From NCBI RefSeq assembly GCF_014859355.1, contig NZ_JACUUJ010000010.1, forward strand, positions 1-64,000: a stretch of 64,000 nt of DNA, written 5' to 3'. The notes beneath the pieces are model-generated. The model was not told where the DNA came from, made no database searches, and saw only the letters and a program-made list of their open reading frames with translations. This DNA is from Yoonia sp. (lineage in GTDB: Bacteria; Pseudomonadota; Alphaproteobacteria; Rhodobacterales; Rhodobacteraceae). The stretch's first letter is position 1; each line of letters opens with the position of its first letter. Position numbers and translations under genes: made by a program. This document shows positions 28,058-38,905 of this stretch, piece after piece.

Positions 28058-30760
28058 TTAGGCAAGACGCCCGTGACAATGTTTGAACTTCTGTCCAGAT
28101 CCGCATGGGCATATGTCGTTTCGACCGGGGTTACCCCATGTTGCGGGATTGGTTTCATCGAACCCTTCAAGCGGTTGCCCTGTCGCTGCTGCGGCAGGAA
28201 CCGCCGCTGCCACCGATTGTGCCTGCGCGATACGCTGCTGTTCACGCAATTGCGCGATGATTCTTTCCTGTTCTTCGGCTGACATGGGCCGGATCTGCGC
28301 CAGCTTTTTGGTCACGTCAGTCCGCAGGCCATCCAAAAGGCGTTCAAACAGTTGAAATCCCTCGGTTTTATATTCGTTCAGCGGATCGCGCTGCGCATAG
28401 CCGCGAAACCCGACGACAGACCGCAGATGTTCCAACGTCAGCAGATGTTCGCGCCACTTTGCGTCTATCGTTTGCAGCAAAAGCTGTTTTTCAACGCTGC
28501 GCATAGTTTCACTGCCTAGCGCTTTGGTTTTTTCCTCCATGAAGGCATCGGTTTCTTTCTCGATCCGTTCACGGATATCGTTTTCATCAACGCCTTCTTC
28601 ATCAGCCCATGAGATGACGGGAAGTTCGATTCCCAGATTTTCGCGCACCGCAATGGCAAGCCCCTCGGCATCCCATTGATCGGCATAACTTTTGTGCGGG
28701 ATATGTGTGGCGACCAGATCATCAATGACTTGATGGCGCATGTCTTCAACTATCTCGGACAGGTCGTCGGCTTCCATGATTTCACGGCGCTGGGAAAAGA
28801 TCACTTTGCGCTGGTCGTTCATTACGTCGTCGAATTTCAGTAACTGCTTGCGGATGTCAAAGTTGCGCGCCTCGACTTTGGCCTGTGCGCGTTCCAGGGA
28901 TTTGTTCACCCAAGGATGCACAATTGCTTCGCCTTCTTTCATGCCAAGCCCTGACAGCACCTTATCAAGCCGTTCCGACCCGAAAATCCGCATCAAATCG
29001 TCTTCCAGTGACAGAAAAAATGCTGACCGACCCGGGTCGCCTTGTCGGCCGGAACGCCCGCGCAACTGGTTGTCGATCCGGCGGCTTTCATGCCGTTCGG
29101 TCGCCAGTACGAACAGGCCGCCTGCGGCTTTGACCTTTTCCTTTTCATCGGCAACTTCGGCTTCAATCCGGGTGCGCAAGGCTTCGGGATCTGCGTTGGC
29201 GTCGTCTGCCATAGCCTGCATTACGCGCATTTCTACGTTACCACCCAACTGGATATCAGTGCCGCGCCCAGCCATGTTGGTTGCAATCGTCACAGCACCC
29301 AGCTTACCAGCGTCAGCGATGATCTGCGCTTCCTGTTCGTGCTGGCGTGCGTTCAGCACGTTGAATTTCATGCCCTCTTTTTGCAGCAGCTGCGCCAGAA
29401 ATTCAGATTTTTCGATGGATGTCGTGCCAACCAGAATCGGCTGCCCCTTGGCATGGGCAACTTTGATTTCGGCCACAATGCCGTCGAATTTCTCGCGTGC
29501 GGTGCGATAAACCTGATCGTGTTCATCAACCCGCGCAATGGGCCGGTTTGTTGGCACCTCGACAACGCCGAGGCCATAAATTTCCATAAATTCATCAGCT
29601 TCGGTCAATGCCGTGCCGGTCATCCCAGCCAGCTTATCATAGAGCCGGAAATAGTTCTGGAACGTGACCGATGCCAAGGTGACGTTTTCCGGTTTGATCC
29701 CAACGCCTTCCTTGGCTTCGATCGCCTGATGCAGCCCGTCTGACAGCCGACGGCCGGTCATCATGCGGCCTGTAAATTCGTCGATCAAAACGACTTCACC
29801 GTCGCGGACGATATAATCCTTGTCGCGGGTAAACAGTTTATGCGCGCGCAAGGCCTGGTTGACGTGATGCACCAGCGTCGCGCTTTCGGGGTCGTACAGC
29901 GTCTGGCCTTCGGGCAGTTGGCCCAGTTCGGTCAGCCGCTGTTCCAAAAAGTCATTGCCTTCATCATTGAACGTGACCTGACGGGTCTTTTCATCCAGCG
30001 TAAAGTATTCGTCCTTCACGTCAGGGATCACTTTGTCGATGGCGGCATACATTTCGCTACGGTCCTGCGCCGGGCCGGAAATGATCAGCGGCGTGCGCGC
30101 CTCGTCGATCAGGATGCTGTCCACCTCATCCACGATCGCAAAGTTGTGGTGGTGCTGATACATCTGGGTCAGCTCGGATTTCATGTTGTCGCGCAGGTAA
30201 TCAAAGCCCAGTTCGTTGTTCGTGGCATAGGTCACGTCGCAGGCATAGGCGGCTTTTTTCTCTTCCTCGGGCTGCTGCGGCACGACAACGCCAGTGGTCA
30301 TACCCAAGGCGCTGTAAACCTTGCTCATCCATTCGGCGTCGCGGCGGGCCAGATAATCGTTCACCGTGACAATATGCACGCCCTTGCCTGTCAAGGCGTT
30401 CAGATAGGCGGGGAAAGTGGCAACAAGCGTCTTGCCCTCACCGGTCTTCATTTCGGAAATATTGCCTTGATGCAGAAAAATGCCGCCTTTCAATTGCGTA
30501 TCAAAGGCCCGCAAGCCAAGCGACCGCTTTGCCGCCTCTCGGCAGTTGGCGAACGCCTCTGGTAACAGGGCATCAAGGCTTTCGCCTTTTTTCGCCCGTT
30601 CAGCCAGTTCCAGCGTCTTGTCCTTTATGCCCTGATCCGACAGCGCGGCGAATTCAGGTTCCAGCGCATTGATCTTGTCAACCAAAGGACGCACTGCTTT
30701 TACTTTGCGGTCGTTCCGTGTGCCAAACACCTTTTTGGCAATGGTTCCGATACCCAGCAT
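28058..30760 (-). CDS. secA: Preprotein translocase ATPase SecA
   Basis: A 900-residue motor of the Sec pathway. ATG 30760 follows GGAGAAAAT, which outranks an in-frame start 36 bases upstream. It has DEAD-type motifs ([39 protein letters not shown]), [12 protein letters not shown], the second helicase motif [40 protein letters not shown], and the zinc tail [14 protein letters not shown]. It binds SecB and membrane lipids through that tail. Divergent from the parvulin gene; its own promoter is at 30879-30907. Confidence 0.99.
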   Translation of the reverse strand: MLGIGTIAKKVFGTRNDRKVKAVRPLVDKINALEPEFAALSDQGIKDKTLELAERAKKGESLDALLPEAFANCREAAKRSLGLRAFDTQLKGGIFLHQGNISEMKTGEGKTLVATFPAYLNALTGKGVHIVTVNDYLARRDAEWMSKVYSALGMTTGVVVPQQPEEEKKAAYACDVTYATNNELGFDYLRDNMKSELTQMYQHHHNFAIVDEVDSILIDEARTPLIISGPAQDRSEMYAAIDKVIPDVKDEYFTLDEKTRQVTFNDEGNDFLEQRLTELGQLPEGQTLYDPESATLVHHVNQALRAHKLFTRDKDYIVRDGEVVLIDEFTGRMMTGRRLSDGLHQAIEAKEGVGIKPENVTLASVTFQNYFRLYDKLAGMTGTALTEADEFMEIYGLGVVEVPTNRPIARVDEHDQVYRTAREKFDGIVAEIKVAHAKGQPILVGTTSIEKSEFLAQLLQKEGMKFNVLNARQHEQEAQIIADAGKLGAVTIATNMAGRGTDIQLGGNVEMRVMQAMADDANADPEALRTRIEAEVADEKEKVKAAGGLFVLATERHESRRIDNQLRGRSGRQGDPGRSAFFLSLEDDLMRIFGSERLDKVLSGLGMKEGEAIVHPWVNKSLERAQAKVEARNFDIRKQLLKFDDVMNDQRKVIFSQRREIMEADDLSEIVEDMRHQVIDDLVATHIPHKSYADQWDAEGLAIAVRENLGIELPVISWADEEGVDENDIRERIEKETDAFMEEKTKALGSETMRSVEKQLLLQTIDAKWREHLLTLEHLRSVVGFRGYAQRDPLNEYKTEGFQLFERLLDGLRTDVTKKLAQIRPMSAEEQERIIAQLREQQRIAQAQSVAAAVPAAAATGQPLEGFDETNPATWGNPGRNDICPCGSGQKFKHCHGRLA

Positions 30761-30878
30761 ATTTTCTCCGGCGGCGCATCTGCGCCTGTCTGACATCTAT
30801 TTGAGAGGAGGTTGCTTGTAGGCCCATCGCAGGCCACCTACAAAGGGCCGGGGCCAGCCCCCTCGAAGGCCTGAAATG

Positions 30879-30907
30879 GATGTAAGGGGCAGGGTATGCA
30901 GTGTCAA
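30879..30907 (-). promoter_or_regulatory. Sigma-70-type promoter of secA
   Basis: On the minus strand TTGACA (30902-30907), a 17-base spacer and TACATC (30879-30884) form a good -35 with a moderate -10. The transcript would carry a leader of about 110 bases with GC-rich hairpins, among them TGTAGG paired with CCTACA and a GGGGCTGGCCCC segment. No SecM-like leader peptide was recognised. Confidence 0.55.
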
Positions 30908-30944
30908 CGCCACGCACCCGCGTGGCCAATCAAGGGATCGTTTT

Positions 30945-31787
30945 ATGCTGAAACATGTTACATTTTTGGGGTCTGCCGCCCTGTCATTGGCACTGGCCAC
31001 CAGTGCAACGGCCCAAGACGTGACCGCAGACACCGTTGTGGCCCGCGTGGGTGAAACTGAAATCACCATGGGTCAGGTCATTATCGCCCGCGCACAACTG
31101 CCACAGCAATACGCACAATTTCCCAGCAGCGTGCTGTTTGATGGCATTATTGATCAGTTGATCCAGCAGCAGCTTTTGGCCGATGCGCTGGAAACGGTCC
31201 CGAACCGGATCGAATTATCCCTGCAAAACGAACGCCGCGCGATGCTGGCGGGTGAAGTCATCAGCGCAATCACGCAGACCGCCGTGACCGAAGACGCACT
31301 GCAAGCCGCCTATGACGCCCGCTTTGCAGATGCCGAAGACATGACCGAATTCAACGCCTCGCACCTGCTTGTCGAAACCGAACAAGAGGCAATCGCCGCC
31401 AAGGCGCGCATCGACGATGGTGCAGAGTTTGCCGATGTGGCGCGCGATGTGTCAACAGGCCCGACCGGGCCAAACGGTGGTAATCTGGGTTGGTTCAGTG
31501 CGGGCGCGATGGTGCCGGAATTTGAGAATGCGATCATGGCGCTGAACGTGGGTGAAGTGACCGCACCATTCCAGACACAGTTTGGTTGGCACGTGGCCAC
31601 GCTGAACGAAATGCGTGTGCAAGCGCGCCCCAGCCTTGACGATCTGCGCCGCGACCTGACCGCAGAATTGCAAGAAGCCGCCGTGACAGCCCGTCTGGAT
31701 GAACTAGCTGCCGGACAAGAGATCGTCACCCCTGCGGAAGGCGATTTTGACCCCGAAACCATCAACAACCTTGATCTGCTGGATTGA
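30945..31787 (+). CDS. Periplasmic parvulin-type peptidyl-prolyl isomerase
   Basis: A 280-residue protein from ATG 30945 after AGGGATC, which places a signal peptide ending near TSATAQD at the start. An N-terminal SurA/PrsA-like chaperone region is followed by a PpiC domain (FNASHLLVETEQEA, GAEFADVARDVSTGPTGPNGGNLGWFSAGAMVPEFE, FGWHVATLNEM, split here by short gaps of sequence). It helps fold exported proteins, so its position opposite secA fits. It ends in an acidic tail and overlaps argJ (TGATG). Confidence 0.93.
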   Translation: MLKHVTFLGSAALSLALATSATAQDVTADTVVARVGETEITMGQVIIARAQLPQQYAQFPSSVLFDGIIDQLIQQQLLADALETVPNRIELSLQNERRAMLAGEVISAITQTAVTEDALQAAYDARFADAEDMTEFNASHLLVETEQEAIAAKARIDDGAEFADVARDVSTGPTGPNGGNLGWFSAGAMVPEFENAIMALNVGEVTAPFQTQFGWHVATLNEMRVQARPSLDDLRRDLTAELQEAAVTARLDELAAGQEIVTPAEGDFDPETINNLDLLD

Positions 31788-33007
31788 TGACCATGGCCAT
31801 TTCCCCCCTTGCCCCTGCGGCCTTTCCTGACCTGCCTGTAATTGATGGTGTGACATTTGCCGCAGCAGCGGCCGGTGTCCGCTATCAGGGGCGCACCGAC
31901 GTGATGCTGGCGATCCTTGCACCCGGCAGTGCGGTGGCAGGGGTGTTTACACGCTCTGCCACACGGTCAGCCCCAGTGCTGGATTGTCAGGCCAAAATCG
32001 GCGGTGATCCGTCAGGCCCTGCTGCCATTTTGGTCAACTCTGGAAATTCAAACGCCTTTACAGGGCGCAACGGGGTCGAAGCTGTCGCAGCGCTGACCAG
32101 CGCGGTGGAACAGGCAACCGGGGTGGCACAGGCGCGGGTGTTTACCGCATCAACCGGGGTGATCGGTGAACCGCTGCCCTATGACAGGATTACCGCGAAA
32201 CTGGCCGATCTGGCCGCACATCAGGATGCCGCCAACATCAGCGATGCCGCCCGCGCGATCATGACGACCGACACCTTTCCCAAAGGCGCCAGCGCCACGG
32301 TCAATGTGGCGGGTAAACAGGTTAAAATTGCAGGCATCGCCAAAGGCTCTGGCATGATCGCGCCAGATATGGCGACCATGTTGGTTTATATCTTTACCGA
32401 TGCGGTGATCGGGCAAGCGGGATTGCAAGCCTTAGTATCGGGGATCAACGACCAGACATTCAACTGCATCACGGTAGACAGCGACACTTCGACCTCGGAC
32501 ACGCTGATCATGGGGGCGACGGGGGCATCGGGGGTTGATGTAACCGGCAACGCCCATTTTACGCAGGCGCTGCATGGCGTCATGCTGGACCTTGCCCATC
32601 AGGTCGTGCGCGATGGCGAAGGTGCGACCAAGTTCGTGACTGTCGATGTCATCGGTGCAACAGATGATTCCGATGCACGCAAGGTCGCCATGGCGATTGC
32701 CAATTCGCCGCTGGTCAAAACCGCGATTGCCGGACAGGACGCGAACTGGGGCCGTGTGGTAATGGCCGTGGGCAAATCGGGTGCAGCGGCAGACCGCGAC
32801 CGTCTGTCGATCCGGTTCGGCGACATTACCGTGGCTGAAAACGGCTGGCGCGCGCCGGATTATTCCGAAGACGCGGCAAGCGCCTATATGAAAAACCCCG
32901 AATTGACGATCGGGGTCGATCTGAGGTTAGGCAATGGCCATAGCACGGTGTGGACCTGCGATTTGACGCATGGCTATATCGACATCAACGCTGATTACCG
33001 GTCATGA
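31787..33007 (+). CDS. argJ: Bifunctional glutamate N-acetyltransferase / ornithine acetyltransferase
   Basis: A 406-residue enzyme of the cyclic arginine pathway. It moves acetyl from N-acetylornithine to glutamate. The autoproteolytic site is GMIAPDMATML, with nucleophile T197 counted from ATG 31787. LVNSGNSNAFTG, GVIGEPLP and KGSGM are typical. The start overlaps the previous stop, and the stop overlaps mutT (ATGA). argG lies in the same window at 61721-62938. Confidence 0.97.
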   Translation: MTMAISPLAPAAFPDLPVIDGVTFAAAAAGVRYQGRTDVMLAILAPGSAVAGVFTRSATRSAPVLDCQAKIGGDPSGPAAILVNSGNSNAFTGRNGVEAVAALTSAVEQATGVAQARVFTASTGVIGEPLPYDRITAKLADLAAHQDAANISDAARAIMTTDTFPKGASATVNVAGKQVKIAGIAKGSGMIAPDMATMLVYIFTDAVIGQAGLQALVSGINDQTFNCITVDSDTSTSDTLIMGATGASGVDVTGNAHFTQALHGVMLDLAHQVVRDGEGATKFVTVDVIGATDDSDARKVAMAIANSPLVKTAIAGQDANWGRVVMAVGKSGAAADRDRLSIRFGDITVAENGWRAPDYSEDAASAYMKNPELTIGVDLRLGNGHSTVWTCDLTHGYIDINADYRS

Positions 33008-33402
33008 AAACGGTTTTGGTCGCGGCGGTTGCGCTGATTGATCCTGACGGGCGGGTGTTGCTGGCGCAACGCCCGACAGGCAAATCCATGGCAGGTTTGT
33101 GGGAATTTCCAGGCGGCAAGATCGAACCGGGTGAAACGCCCGAAGCCGCGCTGATCCGTGAATTACAAGAGGAACTGGGCATCGACACTTGGGCGTCCTG
33201 TCTTGCGCCGCTGACCTTTGCCAGCCATTCCTATGATGATTTCCATCTGCTGATGCCGCTGTTCGCCTGCCGCAAATGGCAAGGTGTGCCGCAATCGCGG
33301 GAAAATCAGGCGCTGAAATGGGTCCGAGTTGATCAGTTGCGCGACTATCCGATGCCTGCAGCGGATGTGCCGCTGATCCCGATCCTGCGGGACTGGCTAT
33401 AA
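33004..33402 (+). CDS. mutT: 8-oxo-dGTP diphosphatase (MutT, NUDIX)
   Basis: A 132-residue NUDIX hydrolase. The NUDIX box reads GGKIEPGETPEAALIRELQEELGI, given here by its key residues G, E and RELQEEL. MAGLWEFPGGK and the C-terminal LKWVRVDQLRDYPMPAAD match MutT proteins, which remove oxidised guanine nucleotides from the pool. It is coupled to argJ by an ATGA overlap, a common pairing in Rhodobacteraceae. A terminator follows. Confidence 0.93.
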   Translation: MKTVLVAAVALIDPDGRVLLAQRPTGKSMAGLWEFPGGKIEPGETPEAALIRELQEELGIDTWASCLAPLTFASHSYDDFHLLMPLFACRKWQGVPQSRENQALKWVRVDQLRDYPMPAADVPLIPILRDWL

Positions 33403-33438
33403 AAAATAGGGCGGCCCAGCAGGACCGCCCTTTAATTT
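33401..33438. terminator. Bidirectional terminator between mutT and infB
   Basis: AGGGCGG (33408-33414), a 10-base loop and CCGCCCT (33425-33431) form a stem flanked by A6 on the left and TTAATTTT on the right. It can therefore stop transcription coming from both mutT and infB. Confidence 0.85.
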
Positions 33439-33458
33439 TGCCTGTTGCGGTCCCTGCG

Positions 33459-35951
33459 TTACAGGTTGCGCTCAACCTCTTCGCGCTCGAAAATTTCGAT
33501 CACATCACCAGGCCGAACATCGTCGTAATTTTCAAACGCCATGCCGCATTCCTGACCGGATTGCACTTCGGCAACTTCGTCCTTGAACCGCTTGAGCGTT
33601 TTCAGGGTGCCTTCGTGGATGACCACGTTGTCGCGCAGCAAACGCACACCGGCAGACCGACGCGCCACACCTTCTGTCACCAAACAACCTGCAACCTTAC
33701 CAACATTGGAAACCTTGAACACCTCTTTGATGTTGGCGTAACCGATGAATTTCTCACGAATTTCGGCAGACAACAGACCAGAGGCAGCTTTTTTCACATC
33801 GTCAACAAGGTCGTAAATCACCGAATAATAACGGATTTCCACACCCTTCTGGTTCGCCGTCTGACGTGCCGGTGCATTGGCACGCACGTTAAAACCAAAG
33901 ACCGGCGCGCCAGAGGCTTCGGCAAGGCCGATATCCGATTCCGTGATAGCCCCGACACCCGAATGCAGCACGCGCACGCGCACTTCTTCATTGCCGATCT
34001 TTTCCATCGCCTGGACAATCGCCTCGGCGGAACCCTGCACATCGGCCTTGACCACGATAGGCAATTCGCTGACGTTTTCGTTTTCCTTGGCATTGGCCAT
34101 CAGTTGTTCAAGCGTTGTCGCCGCGCCAGCAGCTGCGCGTTTTTCTTTCGCAGCCTTTTCACGGTATTCAGCGATTTCACGCGCCTGCGCTTCGGTTTCA
34201 ACCACGTTGAGAACGTCGCCAGCCTCGGGTGTGCCATGCAGGCCCAACACTTCGACAGGAACGGCAGGGCCGGCTTCCTTGACACGTTCGCCCTTGTCAT
34301 TGATCAGCGCACGCACCTTACCGTATTGTTCACCCACAACAAAGATATCACCCTGATGCAGCGTGCCGTTCTGGATCAGCACCGTCGCCACAGGCCCGCG
34401 GCCTACATCAAGCTGTGCCTCGATCACGGCACCTTGGGCCGCACGATCCGGGTTTGCCTTCAGTTCCAGAATTTCCGCCTGAAGCGCGATGGCTTCCAAC
34501 AGATTATCCAGCCCTTGCCCCGTCATGGCAGACACTTCGACATCCTGCACATCACCAGACATCTTTTCCACGACAACTTCGTGCATCAGCAGGTCAGTGC
34601 GCACCTTGTCAGGGTTTGCGGCAGGCTTGTCGATCTTGTTGATCGCCACGATCATCGGCACCTTGGCCGCCTTGGCGTGGTTGATCGCTTCAATCGTCTG
34701 CGGCATCACCGCATCGTCTGCGGCCACAACCAGCACAACAATATCTGTCACCTGCGCACCACGAGACCGCATGGATGTAAACGCAGCGTGGCCAGGGGTA
34801 TCAAGAAAGGTCAGCATCGCGCCGCTGTCGGTTTTCACCTGATAGGCACCGATATGCTGGGTAATCCCGCCCGCTTCGCCGGCAACAACCTTTGCATTGC
34901 GGATCGCATCCAGCAAAGATGTTTTACCATGGTCAACGTGGCCCATGATCGTGATGATTGGAGGCCGGTTGACCAAATCTGCTGGCTTGTCCGCGATCTG
35001 AGCAATCACGTCTTCAACGTCGGCATCCGACACGCGAACAACCTTATGGCCAAATTCTTCGATGATCAGTTCAGCTGTATCGGCGTCAATCGTCTGGTTT
35101 TGCGTTGCCATAATGCCGTTTTTCATCAACGATTTGACAACATCCGCGACACGCTCGGCCATCCGGTTTGCCAGTTCCGAAACGGTAATCGCCTCGGGCA
35201 ACTGCACGTCGCGCACGACCTTTTCACGCTCGACCTGACCACCCATTGCCTTGGCGCGGGCGCGGTCTTGTTTGCGTTTCATCGCAGCCATCGACCGTTG
35301 GCGGCCACCTTCGCGACCGGTCAATGCCTCGTTCAATGTCAGCTTGCCTGACCGGCGTACATCATCAACGCGACCCGGTTTTGCCTTGGCGGCCTTGTCA
35401 CGCGGTTCCGCAATCCGGTCGGTCTTGCGCGGGGCAGACGACGGGCGCGAAACGGCCGTTTCGCCGGGCGCATCAACCTGTACGGCGATCGGTTCGTCTT
35501 CGACAGCCTTGGCGCGCGCGGCTTTTTCGCGCTTGCGTTCTTCTTCCGCGGCTTTGGCTTTGGCGCGTTCTTCGCGTTCGCGTTCTTCCGCTTCTTTTGC
35601 TTCCATCTCGGCGCGACGCGCCTCTCGCTCGGCGGTGCGGGCTTTTTCTTCGGCTTCACGCTTGGCAGCTTCGTCAGCCTCACGCGCGCGGGCCATTGCC
35701 AACGCTTTCATGCGCCGTTCAAGTTCGGCATCCGAAATGCCCGCAGGACGCTTGGACGGATCGCCGCCCAATGGCGATGCGCGCCCAGTGCCCGATTCAG
35801 GCTTTGCAGCACCCGGTTTGGGAACCACAACGCGCTTGCGCTTGGTCTCTACCACGACGTTCTTGGTCCGCCCGTGGCTAAAGCTTTGCTTTACATTGCT
35901 CGGGCGCGAGCCACCAAGGCCGAGTGTTTTTTTGCCGTCGTTATCGCTCAT
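33459..35951 (-). CDS. infB: Translation initiation factor IF-2
   Basis: An 830-residue GTPase. The N-terminal 300 residues hold a basic stretch and a long charged, Ala/Arg/Glu-rich segment, which is typical and poorly conserved. The G domain has [20 protein letters not shown] and NKID. Domains II to IV follow ([31 protein letters not shown], the C-terminal fMet-tRNA domain). It is the last gene of rimP-nusA-ylxR-infB and overlaps ylxR by ATGA. rbfA, frequent after infB, is absent here, and the operon ends at the terminator. Confidence 0.98.
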   Translation of the reverse strand: MSDNDGKKTLGLGGSRPSNVKQSFSHGRTKNVVVETKRKRVVVPKPGAAKPESGTGRASPLGGDPSKRPAGISDAELERRMKALAMARAREADEAAKREAEEKARTAEREARRAEMEAKEAEEREREERAKAKAAEEERKREKAARAKAVEDEPIAVQVDAPGETAVSRPSSAPRKTDRIAEPRDKAAKAKPGRVDDVRRSGKLTLNEALTGREGGRQRSMAAMKRKQDRARAKAMGGQVEREKVVRDVQLPEAITVSELANRMAERVADVVKSLMKNGIMATQNQTIDADTAELIIEEFGHKVVRVSDADVEDVIAQIADKPADLVNRPPIITIMGHVDHGKTSLLDAIRNAKVVAGEAGGITQHIGAYQVKTDSGAMLTFLDTPGHAAFTSMRSRGAQVTDIVVLVVAADDAVMPQTIEAINHAKAAKVPMIVAINKIDKPAANPDKVRTDLLMHEVVVEKMSGDVQDVEVSAMTGQGLDNLLEAIALQAEILELKANPDRAAQGAVIEAQLDVGRGPVATVLIQNGTLHQGDIFVVGEQYGKVRALINDKGERVKEAGPAVPVEVLGLHGTPEAGDVLNVVETEAQAREIAEYREKAAKEKRAAAGAATTLEQLMANAKENENVSELPIVVKADVQGSAEAIVQAMEKIGNEEVRVRVLHSGVGAITESDIGLAEASGAPVFGFNVRANAPARQTANQKGVEIRYYSVIYDLVDDVKKAASGLLSAEIREKFIGYANIKEVFKVSNVGKVAGCLVTEGVARRSAGVRLLRDNVVIHEGTLKTLKRFKDEVAEVQSGQECGMAFENYDDVRPGDVIEIFEREEVERNL

Positions 35952-36589
35952 CTAGCTTCTTTATCCTTCCCGGAGGCTAACTCGCCACCGTTCCCTTCGC
36001 GCAATCCGCGTAGCTTTGTGGCTTCCTCTACAACACGATCACTGAGTCCACCAGCCGCAAGCGCGCCATGTATCACACTTTGCCGCCCAAATGCCAAACC
36101 CAATTCTGCTGCTGTCAAGCAGCCAAAGTATCTGGCGCCTTCGGGCGTCCATAATTTTGTCTTGCCCCGTTCCGACCCGTCAGAGGCCTGAACCAGCACA
36201 CGAACCCGCGCACCGCCGGCAAGCCATCCTTTTACCTTCTCAAACCCGCAGACCGCAAGACCAGCCTTGCGGGCCAGCGCGATCAGGTCAACGACACGGC
36301 GGGCCAGCTGGCGTTCCACCTCGTCAGCGAGCCCGTCAGGCACCGTTAAAGGCTGTTTCGCGCTGCGCGAAAACTGGCCCTTTCGTGCGGCATCCAGTGC
36401 GGCACGGTCAGCGGTGACATACATCCCGCGACCGGGCAGCTTGACCAAGACATCCGGAACAACCTGATGATCTGGCCCCACGACAAAGCGGATCAGCCCG
36501 GCCTTTGGCTGGACTTCGCCTGTGACGATGCATTTGCGTTCTGCATCATCACGTTCCTTGTTGTGGCCACCTCGCGCCATATCTGACAA
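35948..36589 (-). CDS. ylxR: RNA-binding protein of the YlxR (DUF448) family with a C-terminal L7Ae-like part
   Basis: A 213-residue protein with an N-terminal YlxR fold ([35 protein letters not shown]). A second part ([38 protein letters not shown]) resembles L7Ae-type RNA-binding proteins. The two are often separate genes in Firmicutes (ylxR and ylxQ) and fused in alphaproteobacteria. The position between nusA and infB is conserved. Alternative start at the second Met, three codons in. Confidence 0.88.
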   Translation of the reverse strand: MSDMARGGHNKERDDAERKCIVTGEVQPKAGLIRFVVGPDHQVVPDVLVKLPGRGMYVTADRAALDAARKGQFSRSAKQPLTVPDGLADEVERQLARRVVDLIALARKAGLAVCGFEKVKGWLAGGARVRVLVQASDGSERGKTKLWTPEGARYFGCLTAAELGLAFGRQSVIHGALAAGGLSDRVVEEATKLRGLREGNGGELASGKDKEAR

Positions 36590-36603
36590 CCGAAGACCTG
36601 CGA

Positions 36604-38211
36604 TCAGGCCTCCGACTCCTCTGCTTCATCGTCTGTGGCATCCGCTTCAAGCTCAGCCGGGTCAACCCAGCCCAGCATGACGCGGGCCGTCATAACCATG
36701 TTTTGTGCTTCTTCCAACGACACTTCAAAAGGTTCCAACACCCCATCGTCCTTGACGCGTTCACCGTTCACCGTCGTCCAGCCGCCGGCAAGTTCCCAGT
36801 CAGCGCAGGTGGCGAAATCTTCCAGCGTTTTCACGCCATCCCTGCCCAGCGCCTCGAGCATTTGCGGGGTCAGGCCATCAAAGCCGATCAGGCTGTCTTC
36901 GACACCCAAGGCACGGGCTGCTTCCATCGCCTTCTTGTTCTGTTCTTCCAGATAATCCCGGGCGCGTGCCTGCAATTCACCGGCCGTATCTGCATCAACA
37001 CCTTCGATGACGAGGAGTTCATCCTGCTCGACATAGGCGACCTCTTCCAGGCTGGTGAAGCCTTCGGAAACCAGAAGTTGGGCAAAGAATTCATCCAGAT
37101 CAAGGGTATCCATGAACAATTTCGTACGCAGTTCAAATTCGGCCTGACGACGCTTGGATTCTTCTTCCTCGGTCATGATGTCGATATCAAGGCCGGTCAG
37201 TTGCGACGCCAGACGCACGTTCTGGCCACGGCGACCAATCGCAAGGCTCAACTGTTCCTCTGGCACGACCACTTCGATCTTGCCTGCCTCTTCGTCCAGA
37301 ACCACCTTGGACACTTCGGCGGGTTGCAACGCATTCACAAGGAACGTCGGCATGTCTTCGTTCCATGGAATGATGTCAATTTTTTCGCCCTGCAATTCGT
37401 TCACAACAGCCTGCACACGACTACCGCGCATACCCACGCAGGCACCGACCGGGTCGATCGAGCTGTCGTAGGAAATAACGGCAATCTTGGCGCGCGAACC
37501 GGGGTCACGGGCGACCGCCTTGATTTCGATGATGCCTTCATAGATTTCGGGCACTTCCATCTTGAACAGTTCGGCCATAAATTCGGGCGCTGTGCGCGAC
37601 AGGAAAATCTGCGGGCCGCGCTGTTCGCGGCGCACTTCCTTGATATAGCAACGAATCCGGTCGTTGGGGCGGTAGGCCTCGCGGCCAATCTTTTCGTTGC
37701 GGCGCAGCACGGCTTCACCGGAACCCACGTCAACAATGACGTTGCCGTATTCTTCGCGCTTGACCAACGCGTTGATGATCGTGCCAACACGATCCTTGAA
37801 TTCTTCGTATTGCTTGTCTCGTTCTGCTTCGCGGACCTTTTGCAAGATCACCTGCTTGGCCGATTGCGCGGCGATCCGGCCCAGTTCGACGGGTGGGACC
37901 TCTTCGATCAGCTGCTGGCCGATCTCGGGGTTTTCCATATACTGCTGGGCCTGTTCGACCGTCATCTCTGCCTGATAATTTTCAAGCTCATCATCGGCGA
38001 CCACGGTGCGGACGCGGGTGAACGTTGCCTTACCGGTCTTACGGTCGATGGACACGCGAATGTCCATTTCCGCACCATAGCGCGACTTGGCCGCACGGGC
38101 GAGCGATTCTTCCATCGCCTCGACAACCAGACGCGGTTCGATATTCTTTTCGCGGGCGACCGCTTCGGCTGTTTGCAACAGTTCCAGCTGGTTTGCGGAT
38201 GTATATGCCAT
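36604..38211 (-). CDS. nusA: Transcription termination/antitermination factor NusA
   Basis: A 535-residue protein: N-terminal RNA-polymerase-binding domain, S1 domain (IGTIINALVKREEYGNVIVD region), two KH domains (VGACVGMRGSRVQAVVNELQGEKIDII and SLAIGRRGQNVRLASQLTG, by key residues GMRGSR and GRRGQN), then C-terminal helix-hairpin-helix-like repeats (LVIEGVDADTAGELQ, LEALGRDGVKTLEDFA). The stop region is acidic. The start overlaps the rimP stop (TGATG). Confidence 0.98.
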   Translation of the reverse strand: MAYTSANQLELLQTAEAVAREKNIEPRLVVEAMEESLARAAKSRYGAEMDIRVSIDRKTGKATFTRVRTVVADDELENYQAEMTVEQAQQYMENPEIGQQLIEEVPPVELGRIAAQSAKQVILQKVREAERDKQYEEFKDRVGTIINALVKREEYGNVIVDVGSGEAVLRRNEKIGREAYRPNDRIRCYIKEVRREQRGPQIFLSRTAPEFMAELFKMEVPEIYEGIIEIKAVARDPGSRAKIAVISYDSSIDPVGACVGMRGSRVQAVVNELQGEKIDIIPWNEDMPTFLVNALQPAEVSKVVLDEEAGKIEVVVPEEQLSLAIGRRGQNVRLASQLTGLDIDIMTEEEESKRRQAEFELRTKLFMDTLDLDEFFAQLLVSEGFTSLEEVAYVEQDELLVIEGVDADTAGELQARARDYLEEQNKKAMEAARALGVEDSLIGFDGLTPQMLEALGRDGVKTLEDFATCADWELAGGWTTVNGERVKDDGVLEPFEVSLEEAQNMVMTARVMLGWVDPAELEADATDDEAEESEA

Positions 38212-38786
38212 CAGGAGTTCTCCTCGCCATCAATGATGGTTTCAATTTCGTCAAATTGGGCTTCGTCAATCTGGCCCGCATTCTTGCGACCGCGCAACAC
38301 ATCGCGGATCAATTCGTCGGTCAGAACCAGCTTGGCATCTGACAGCCAGTCAAATTTCAGACCAATTGTGCCTTCTTCGATGGTAATCAGCACTTCATCG
38401 CCGTCGACCCCAGCCAACTGACCTTTGAACCGGCGGCGGCCGTCGACCAACATGTCCGTTTCGATCTTGGCCTCGAACCCGTTCCACTGTTCAAAATCCT
38501 TGAGGCGCGTCAGCGGACGGTCAATGCCAGGGCTGGACACTTCAAGGTTATATTCGTCCAAAATAGGATTTTCGACATCCAGAACCGCGCTTAGCGCTGT
38601 CGAAACATGGCCGCAATCATCAACTTCAATCGTGCCATCCGGCTTTTGCACCATGATCTGCAATATCGTGTCCTTGCCCGACATCAGCCGGACACGCACC
38701 ACTTCAAACCCCATGTCTTCGACAACTGGGGTGATAATTTCGGCTATCCGGCGATCAATCGCCGCTTTCGCGATCAGGTCGTTCAT
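38211..38786 (-). CDS. rimP: Ribosome maturation factor RimP
   Basis: A 191-residue protein needed for 30S subunit maturation. ATG 38786 gives the family N-terminus ([21 protein letters not shown]); in-frame upstream codons run into the leader hairpin and are not used. The segments [30 protein letters not shown] and the C-terminal SH3-like part match. It is the first gene of the nusA operon. A terminator-like hairpin and a strong promoter lie directly upstream. Confidence 0.96.
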   Translation of the reverse strand: MNDLIAKAAIDRRIAEIITPVVEDMGFEVVRVRLMSGKDTILQIMVQKPDGTIEVDDCGHVSTALSAVLDVENPILDEYNLEVSSPGIDRPLTRLKDFEQWNGFEAKIETDMLVDGRRRFKGQLAGVDGDEVLITIEEGTIGLKFDWLSDAKLVLTDELIRDVLRGRKNAGQIDEAQFDEIETIIDGEENS

Positions 38787-38798
38787 ATCTCTCACGCA

Positions 38799-38822
38799 TA
38801 AAAAAACGGGCGCGCGGCCCGT
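38799..38822 (-). terminator. Leader terminator (possible attenuator) ahead of rimP
   Basis: Read on the minus strand, ACGGGC, a 5-base loop and GCCCGT (38806-38822) are followed at once by seven T. This intrinsic terminator lies between the promoter at 38877-38905 and the rimP start, only 13 bases before the ATG. It would stop the operon unless bypassed, for example by NusA-dependent or antitermination control. Confidence 0.75.
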
Positions 38823-38876
38823 TGATATTTCCCGGTGGGCCATGGTGGTGGAAGCCAAGGCGCCGCTGTTGATTGT

Positions 38877-38905
38877 TATATACGCAGTGTCACCAGAAAC
38901 TGCAA
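38877..38905 (-). promoter_or_regulatory. Sigma-70 promoter of the rimP-nusA-ylxR-infB operon
   Basis: On the minus strand TTGCAG (38900-38905), exactly 17 bases, then TATATA (38877-38882). Transcription would begin near 38870 and give a leader of about 85 bases before rimP that contains the terminator hairpin. Confidence 0.75.

Noticed and set aside
33438-35351. A 637-codon open frame on the plus strand opposite infB
   Set aside because: It is antisense to the unmistakable IF-2 gene, is rich in His, Arg and Phe as expected from a shadow of GC-biased codons, and shows no family motif.
35400-35720. Possible repeat element in the infB 5' half
   Set aside because: The repetitive look comes from a charged Ala/Glu/Arg coding segment typical of IF-2 N-terminal regions.
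36703-38421. A 572-codon open frame on the plus strand opposite nusA and rimP
   Set aside because: Same pattern: it mirrors the codon structure of nusA, crosses into rimP, and has no ribosome site or recognisable domain.
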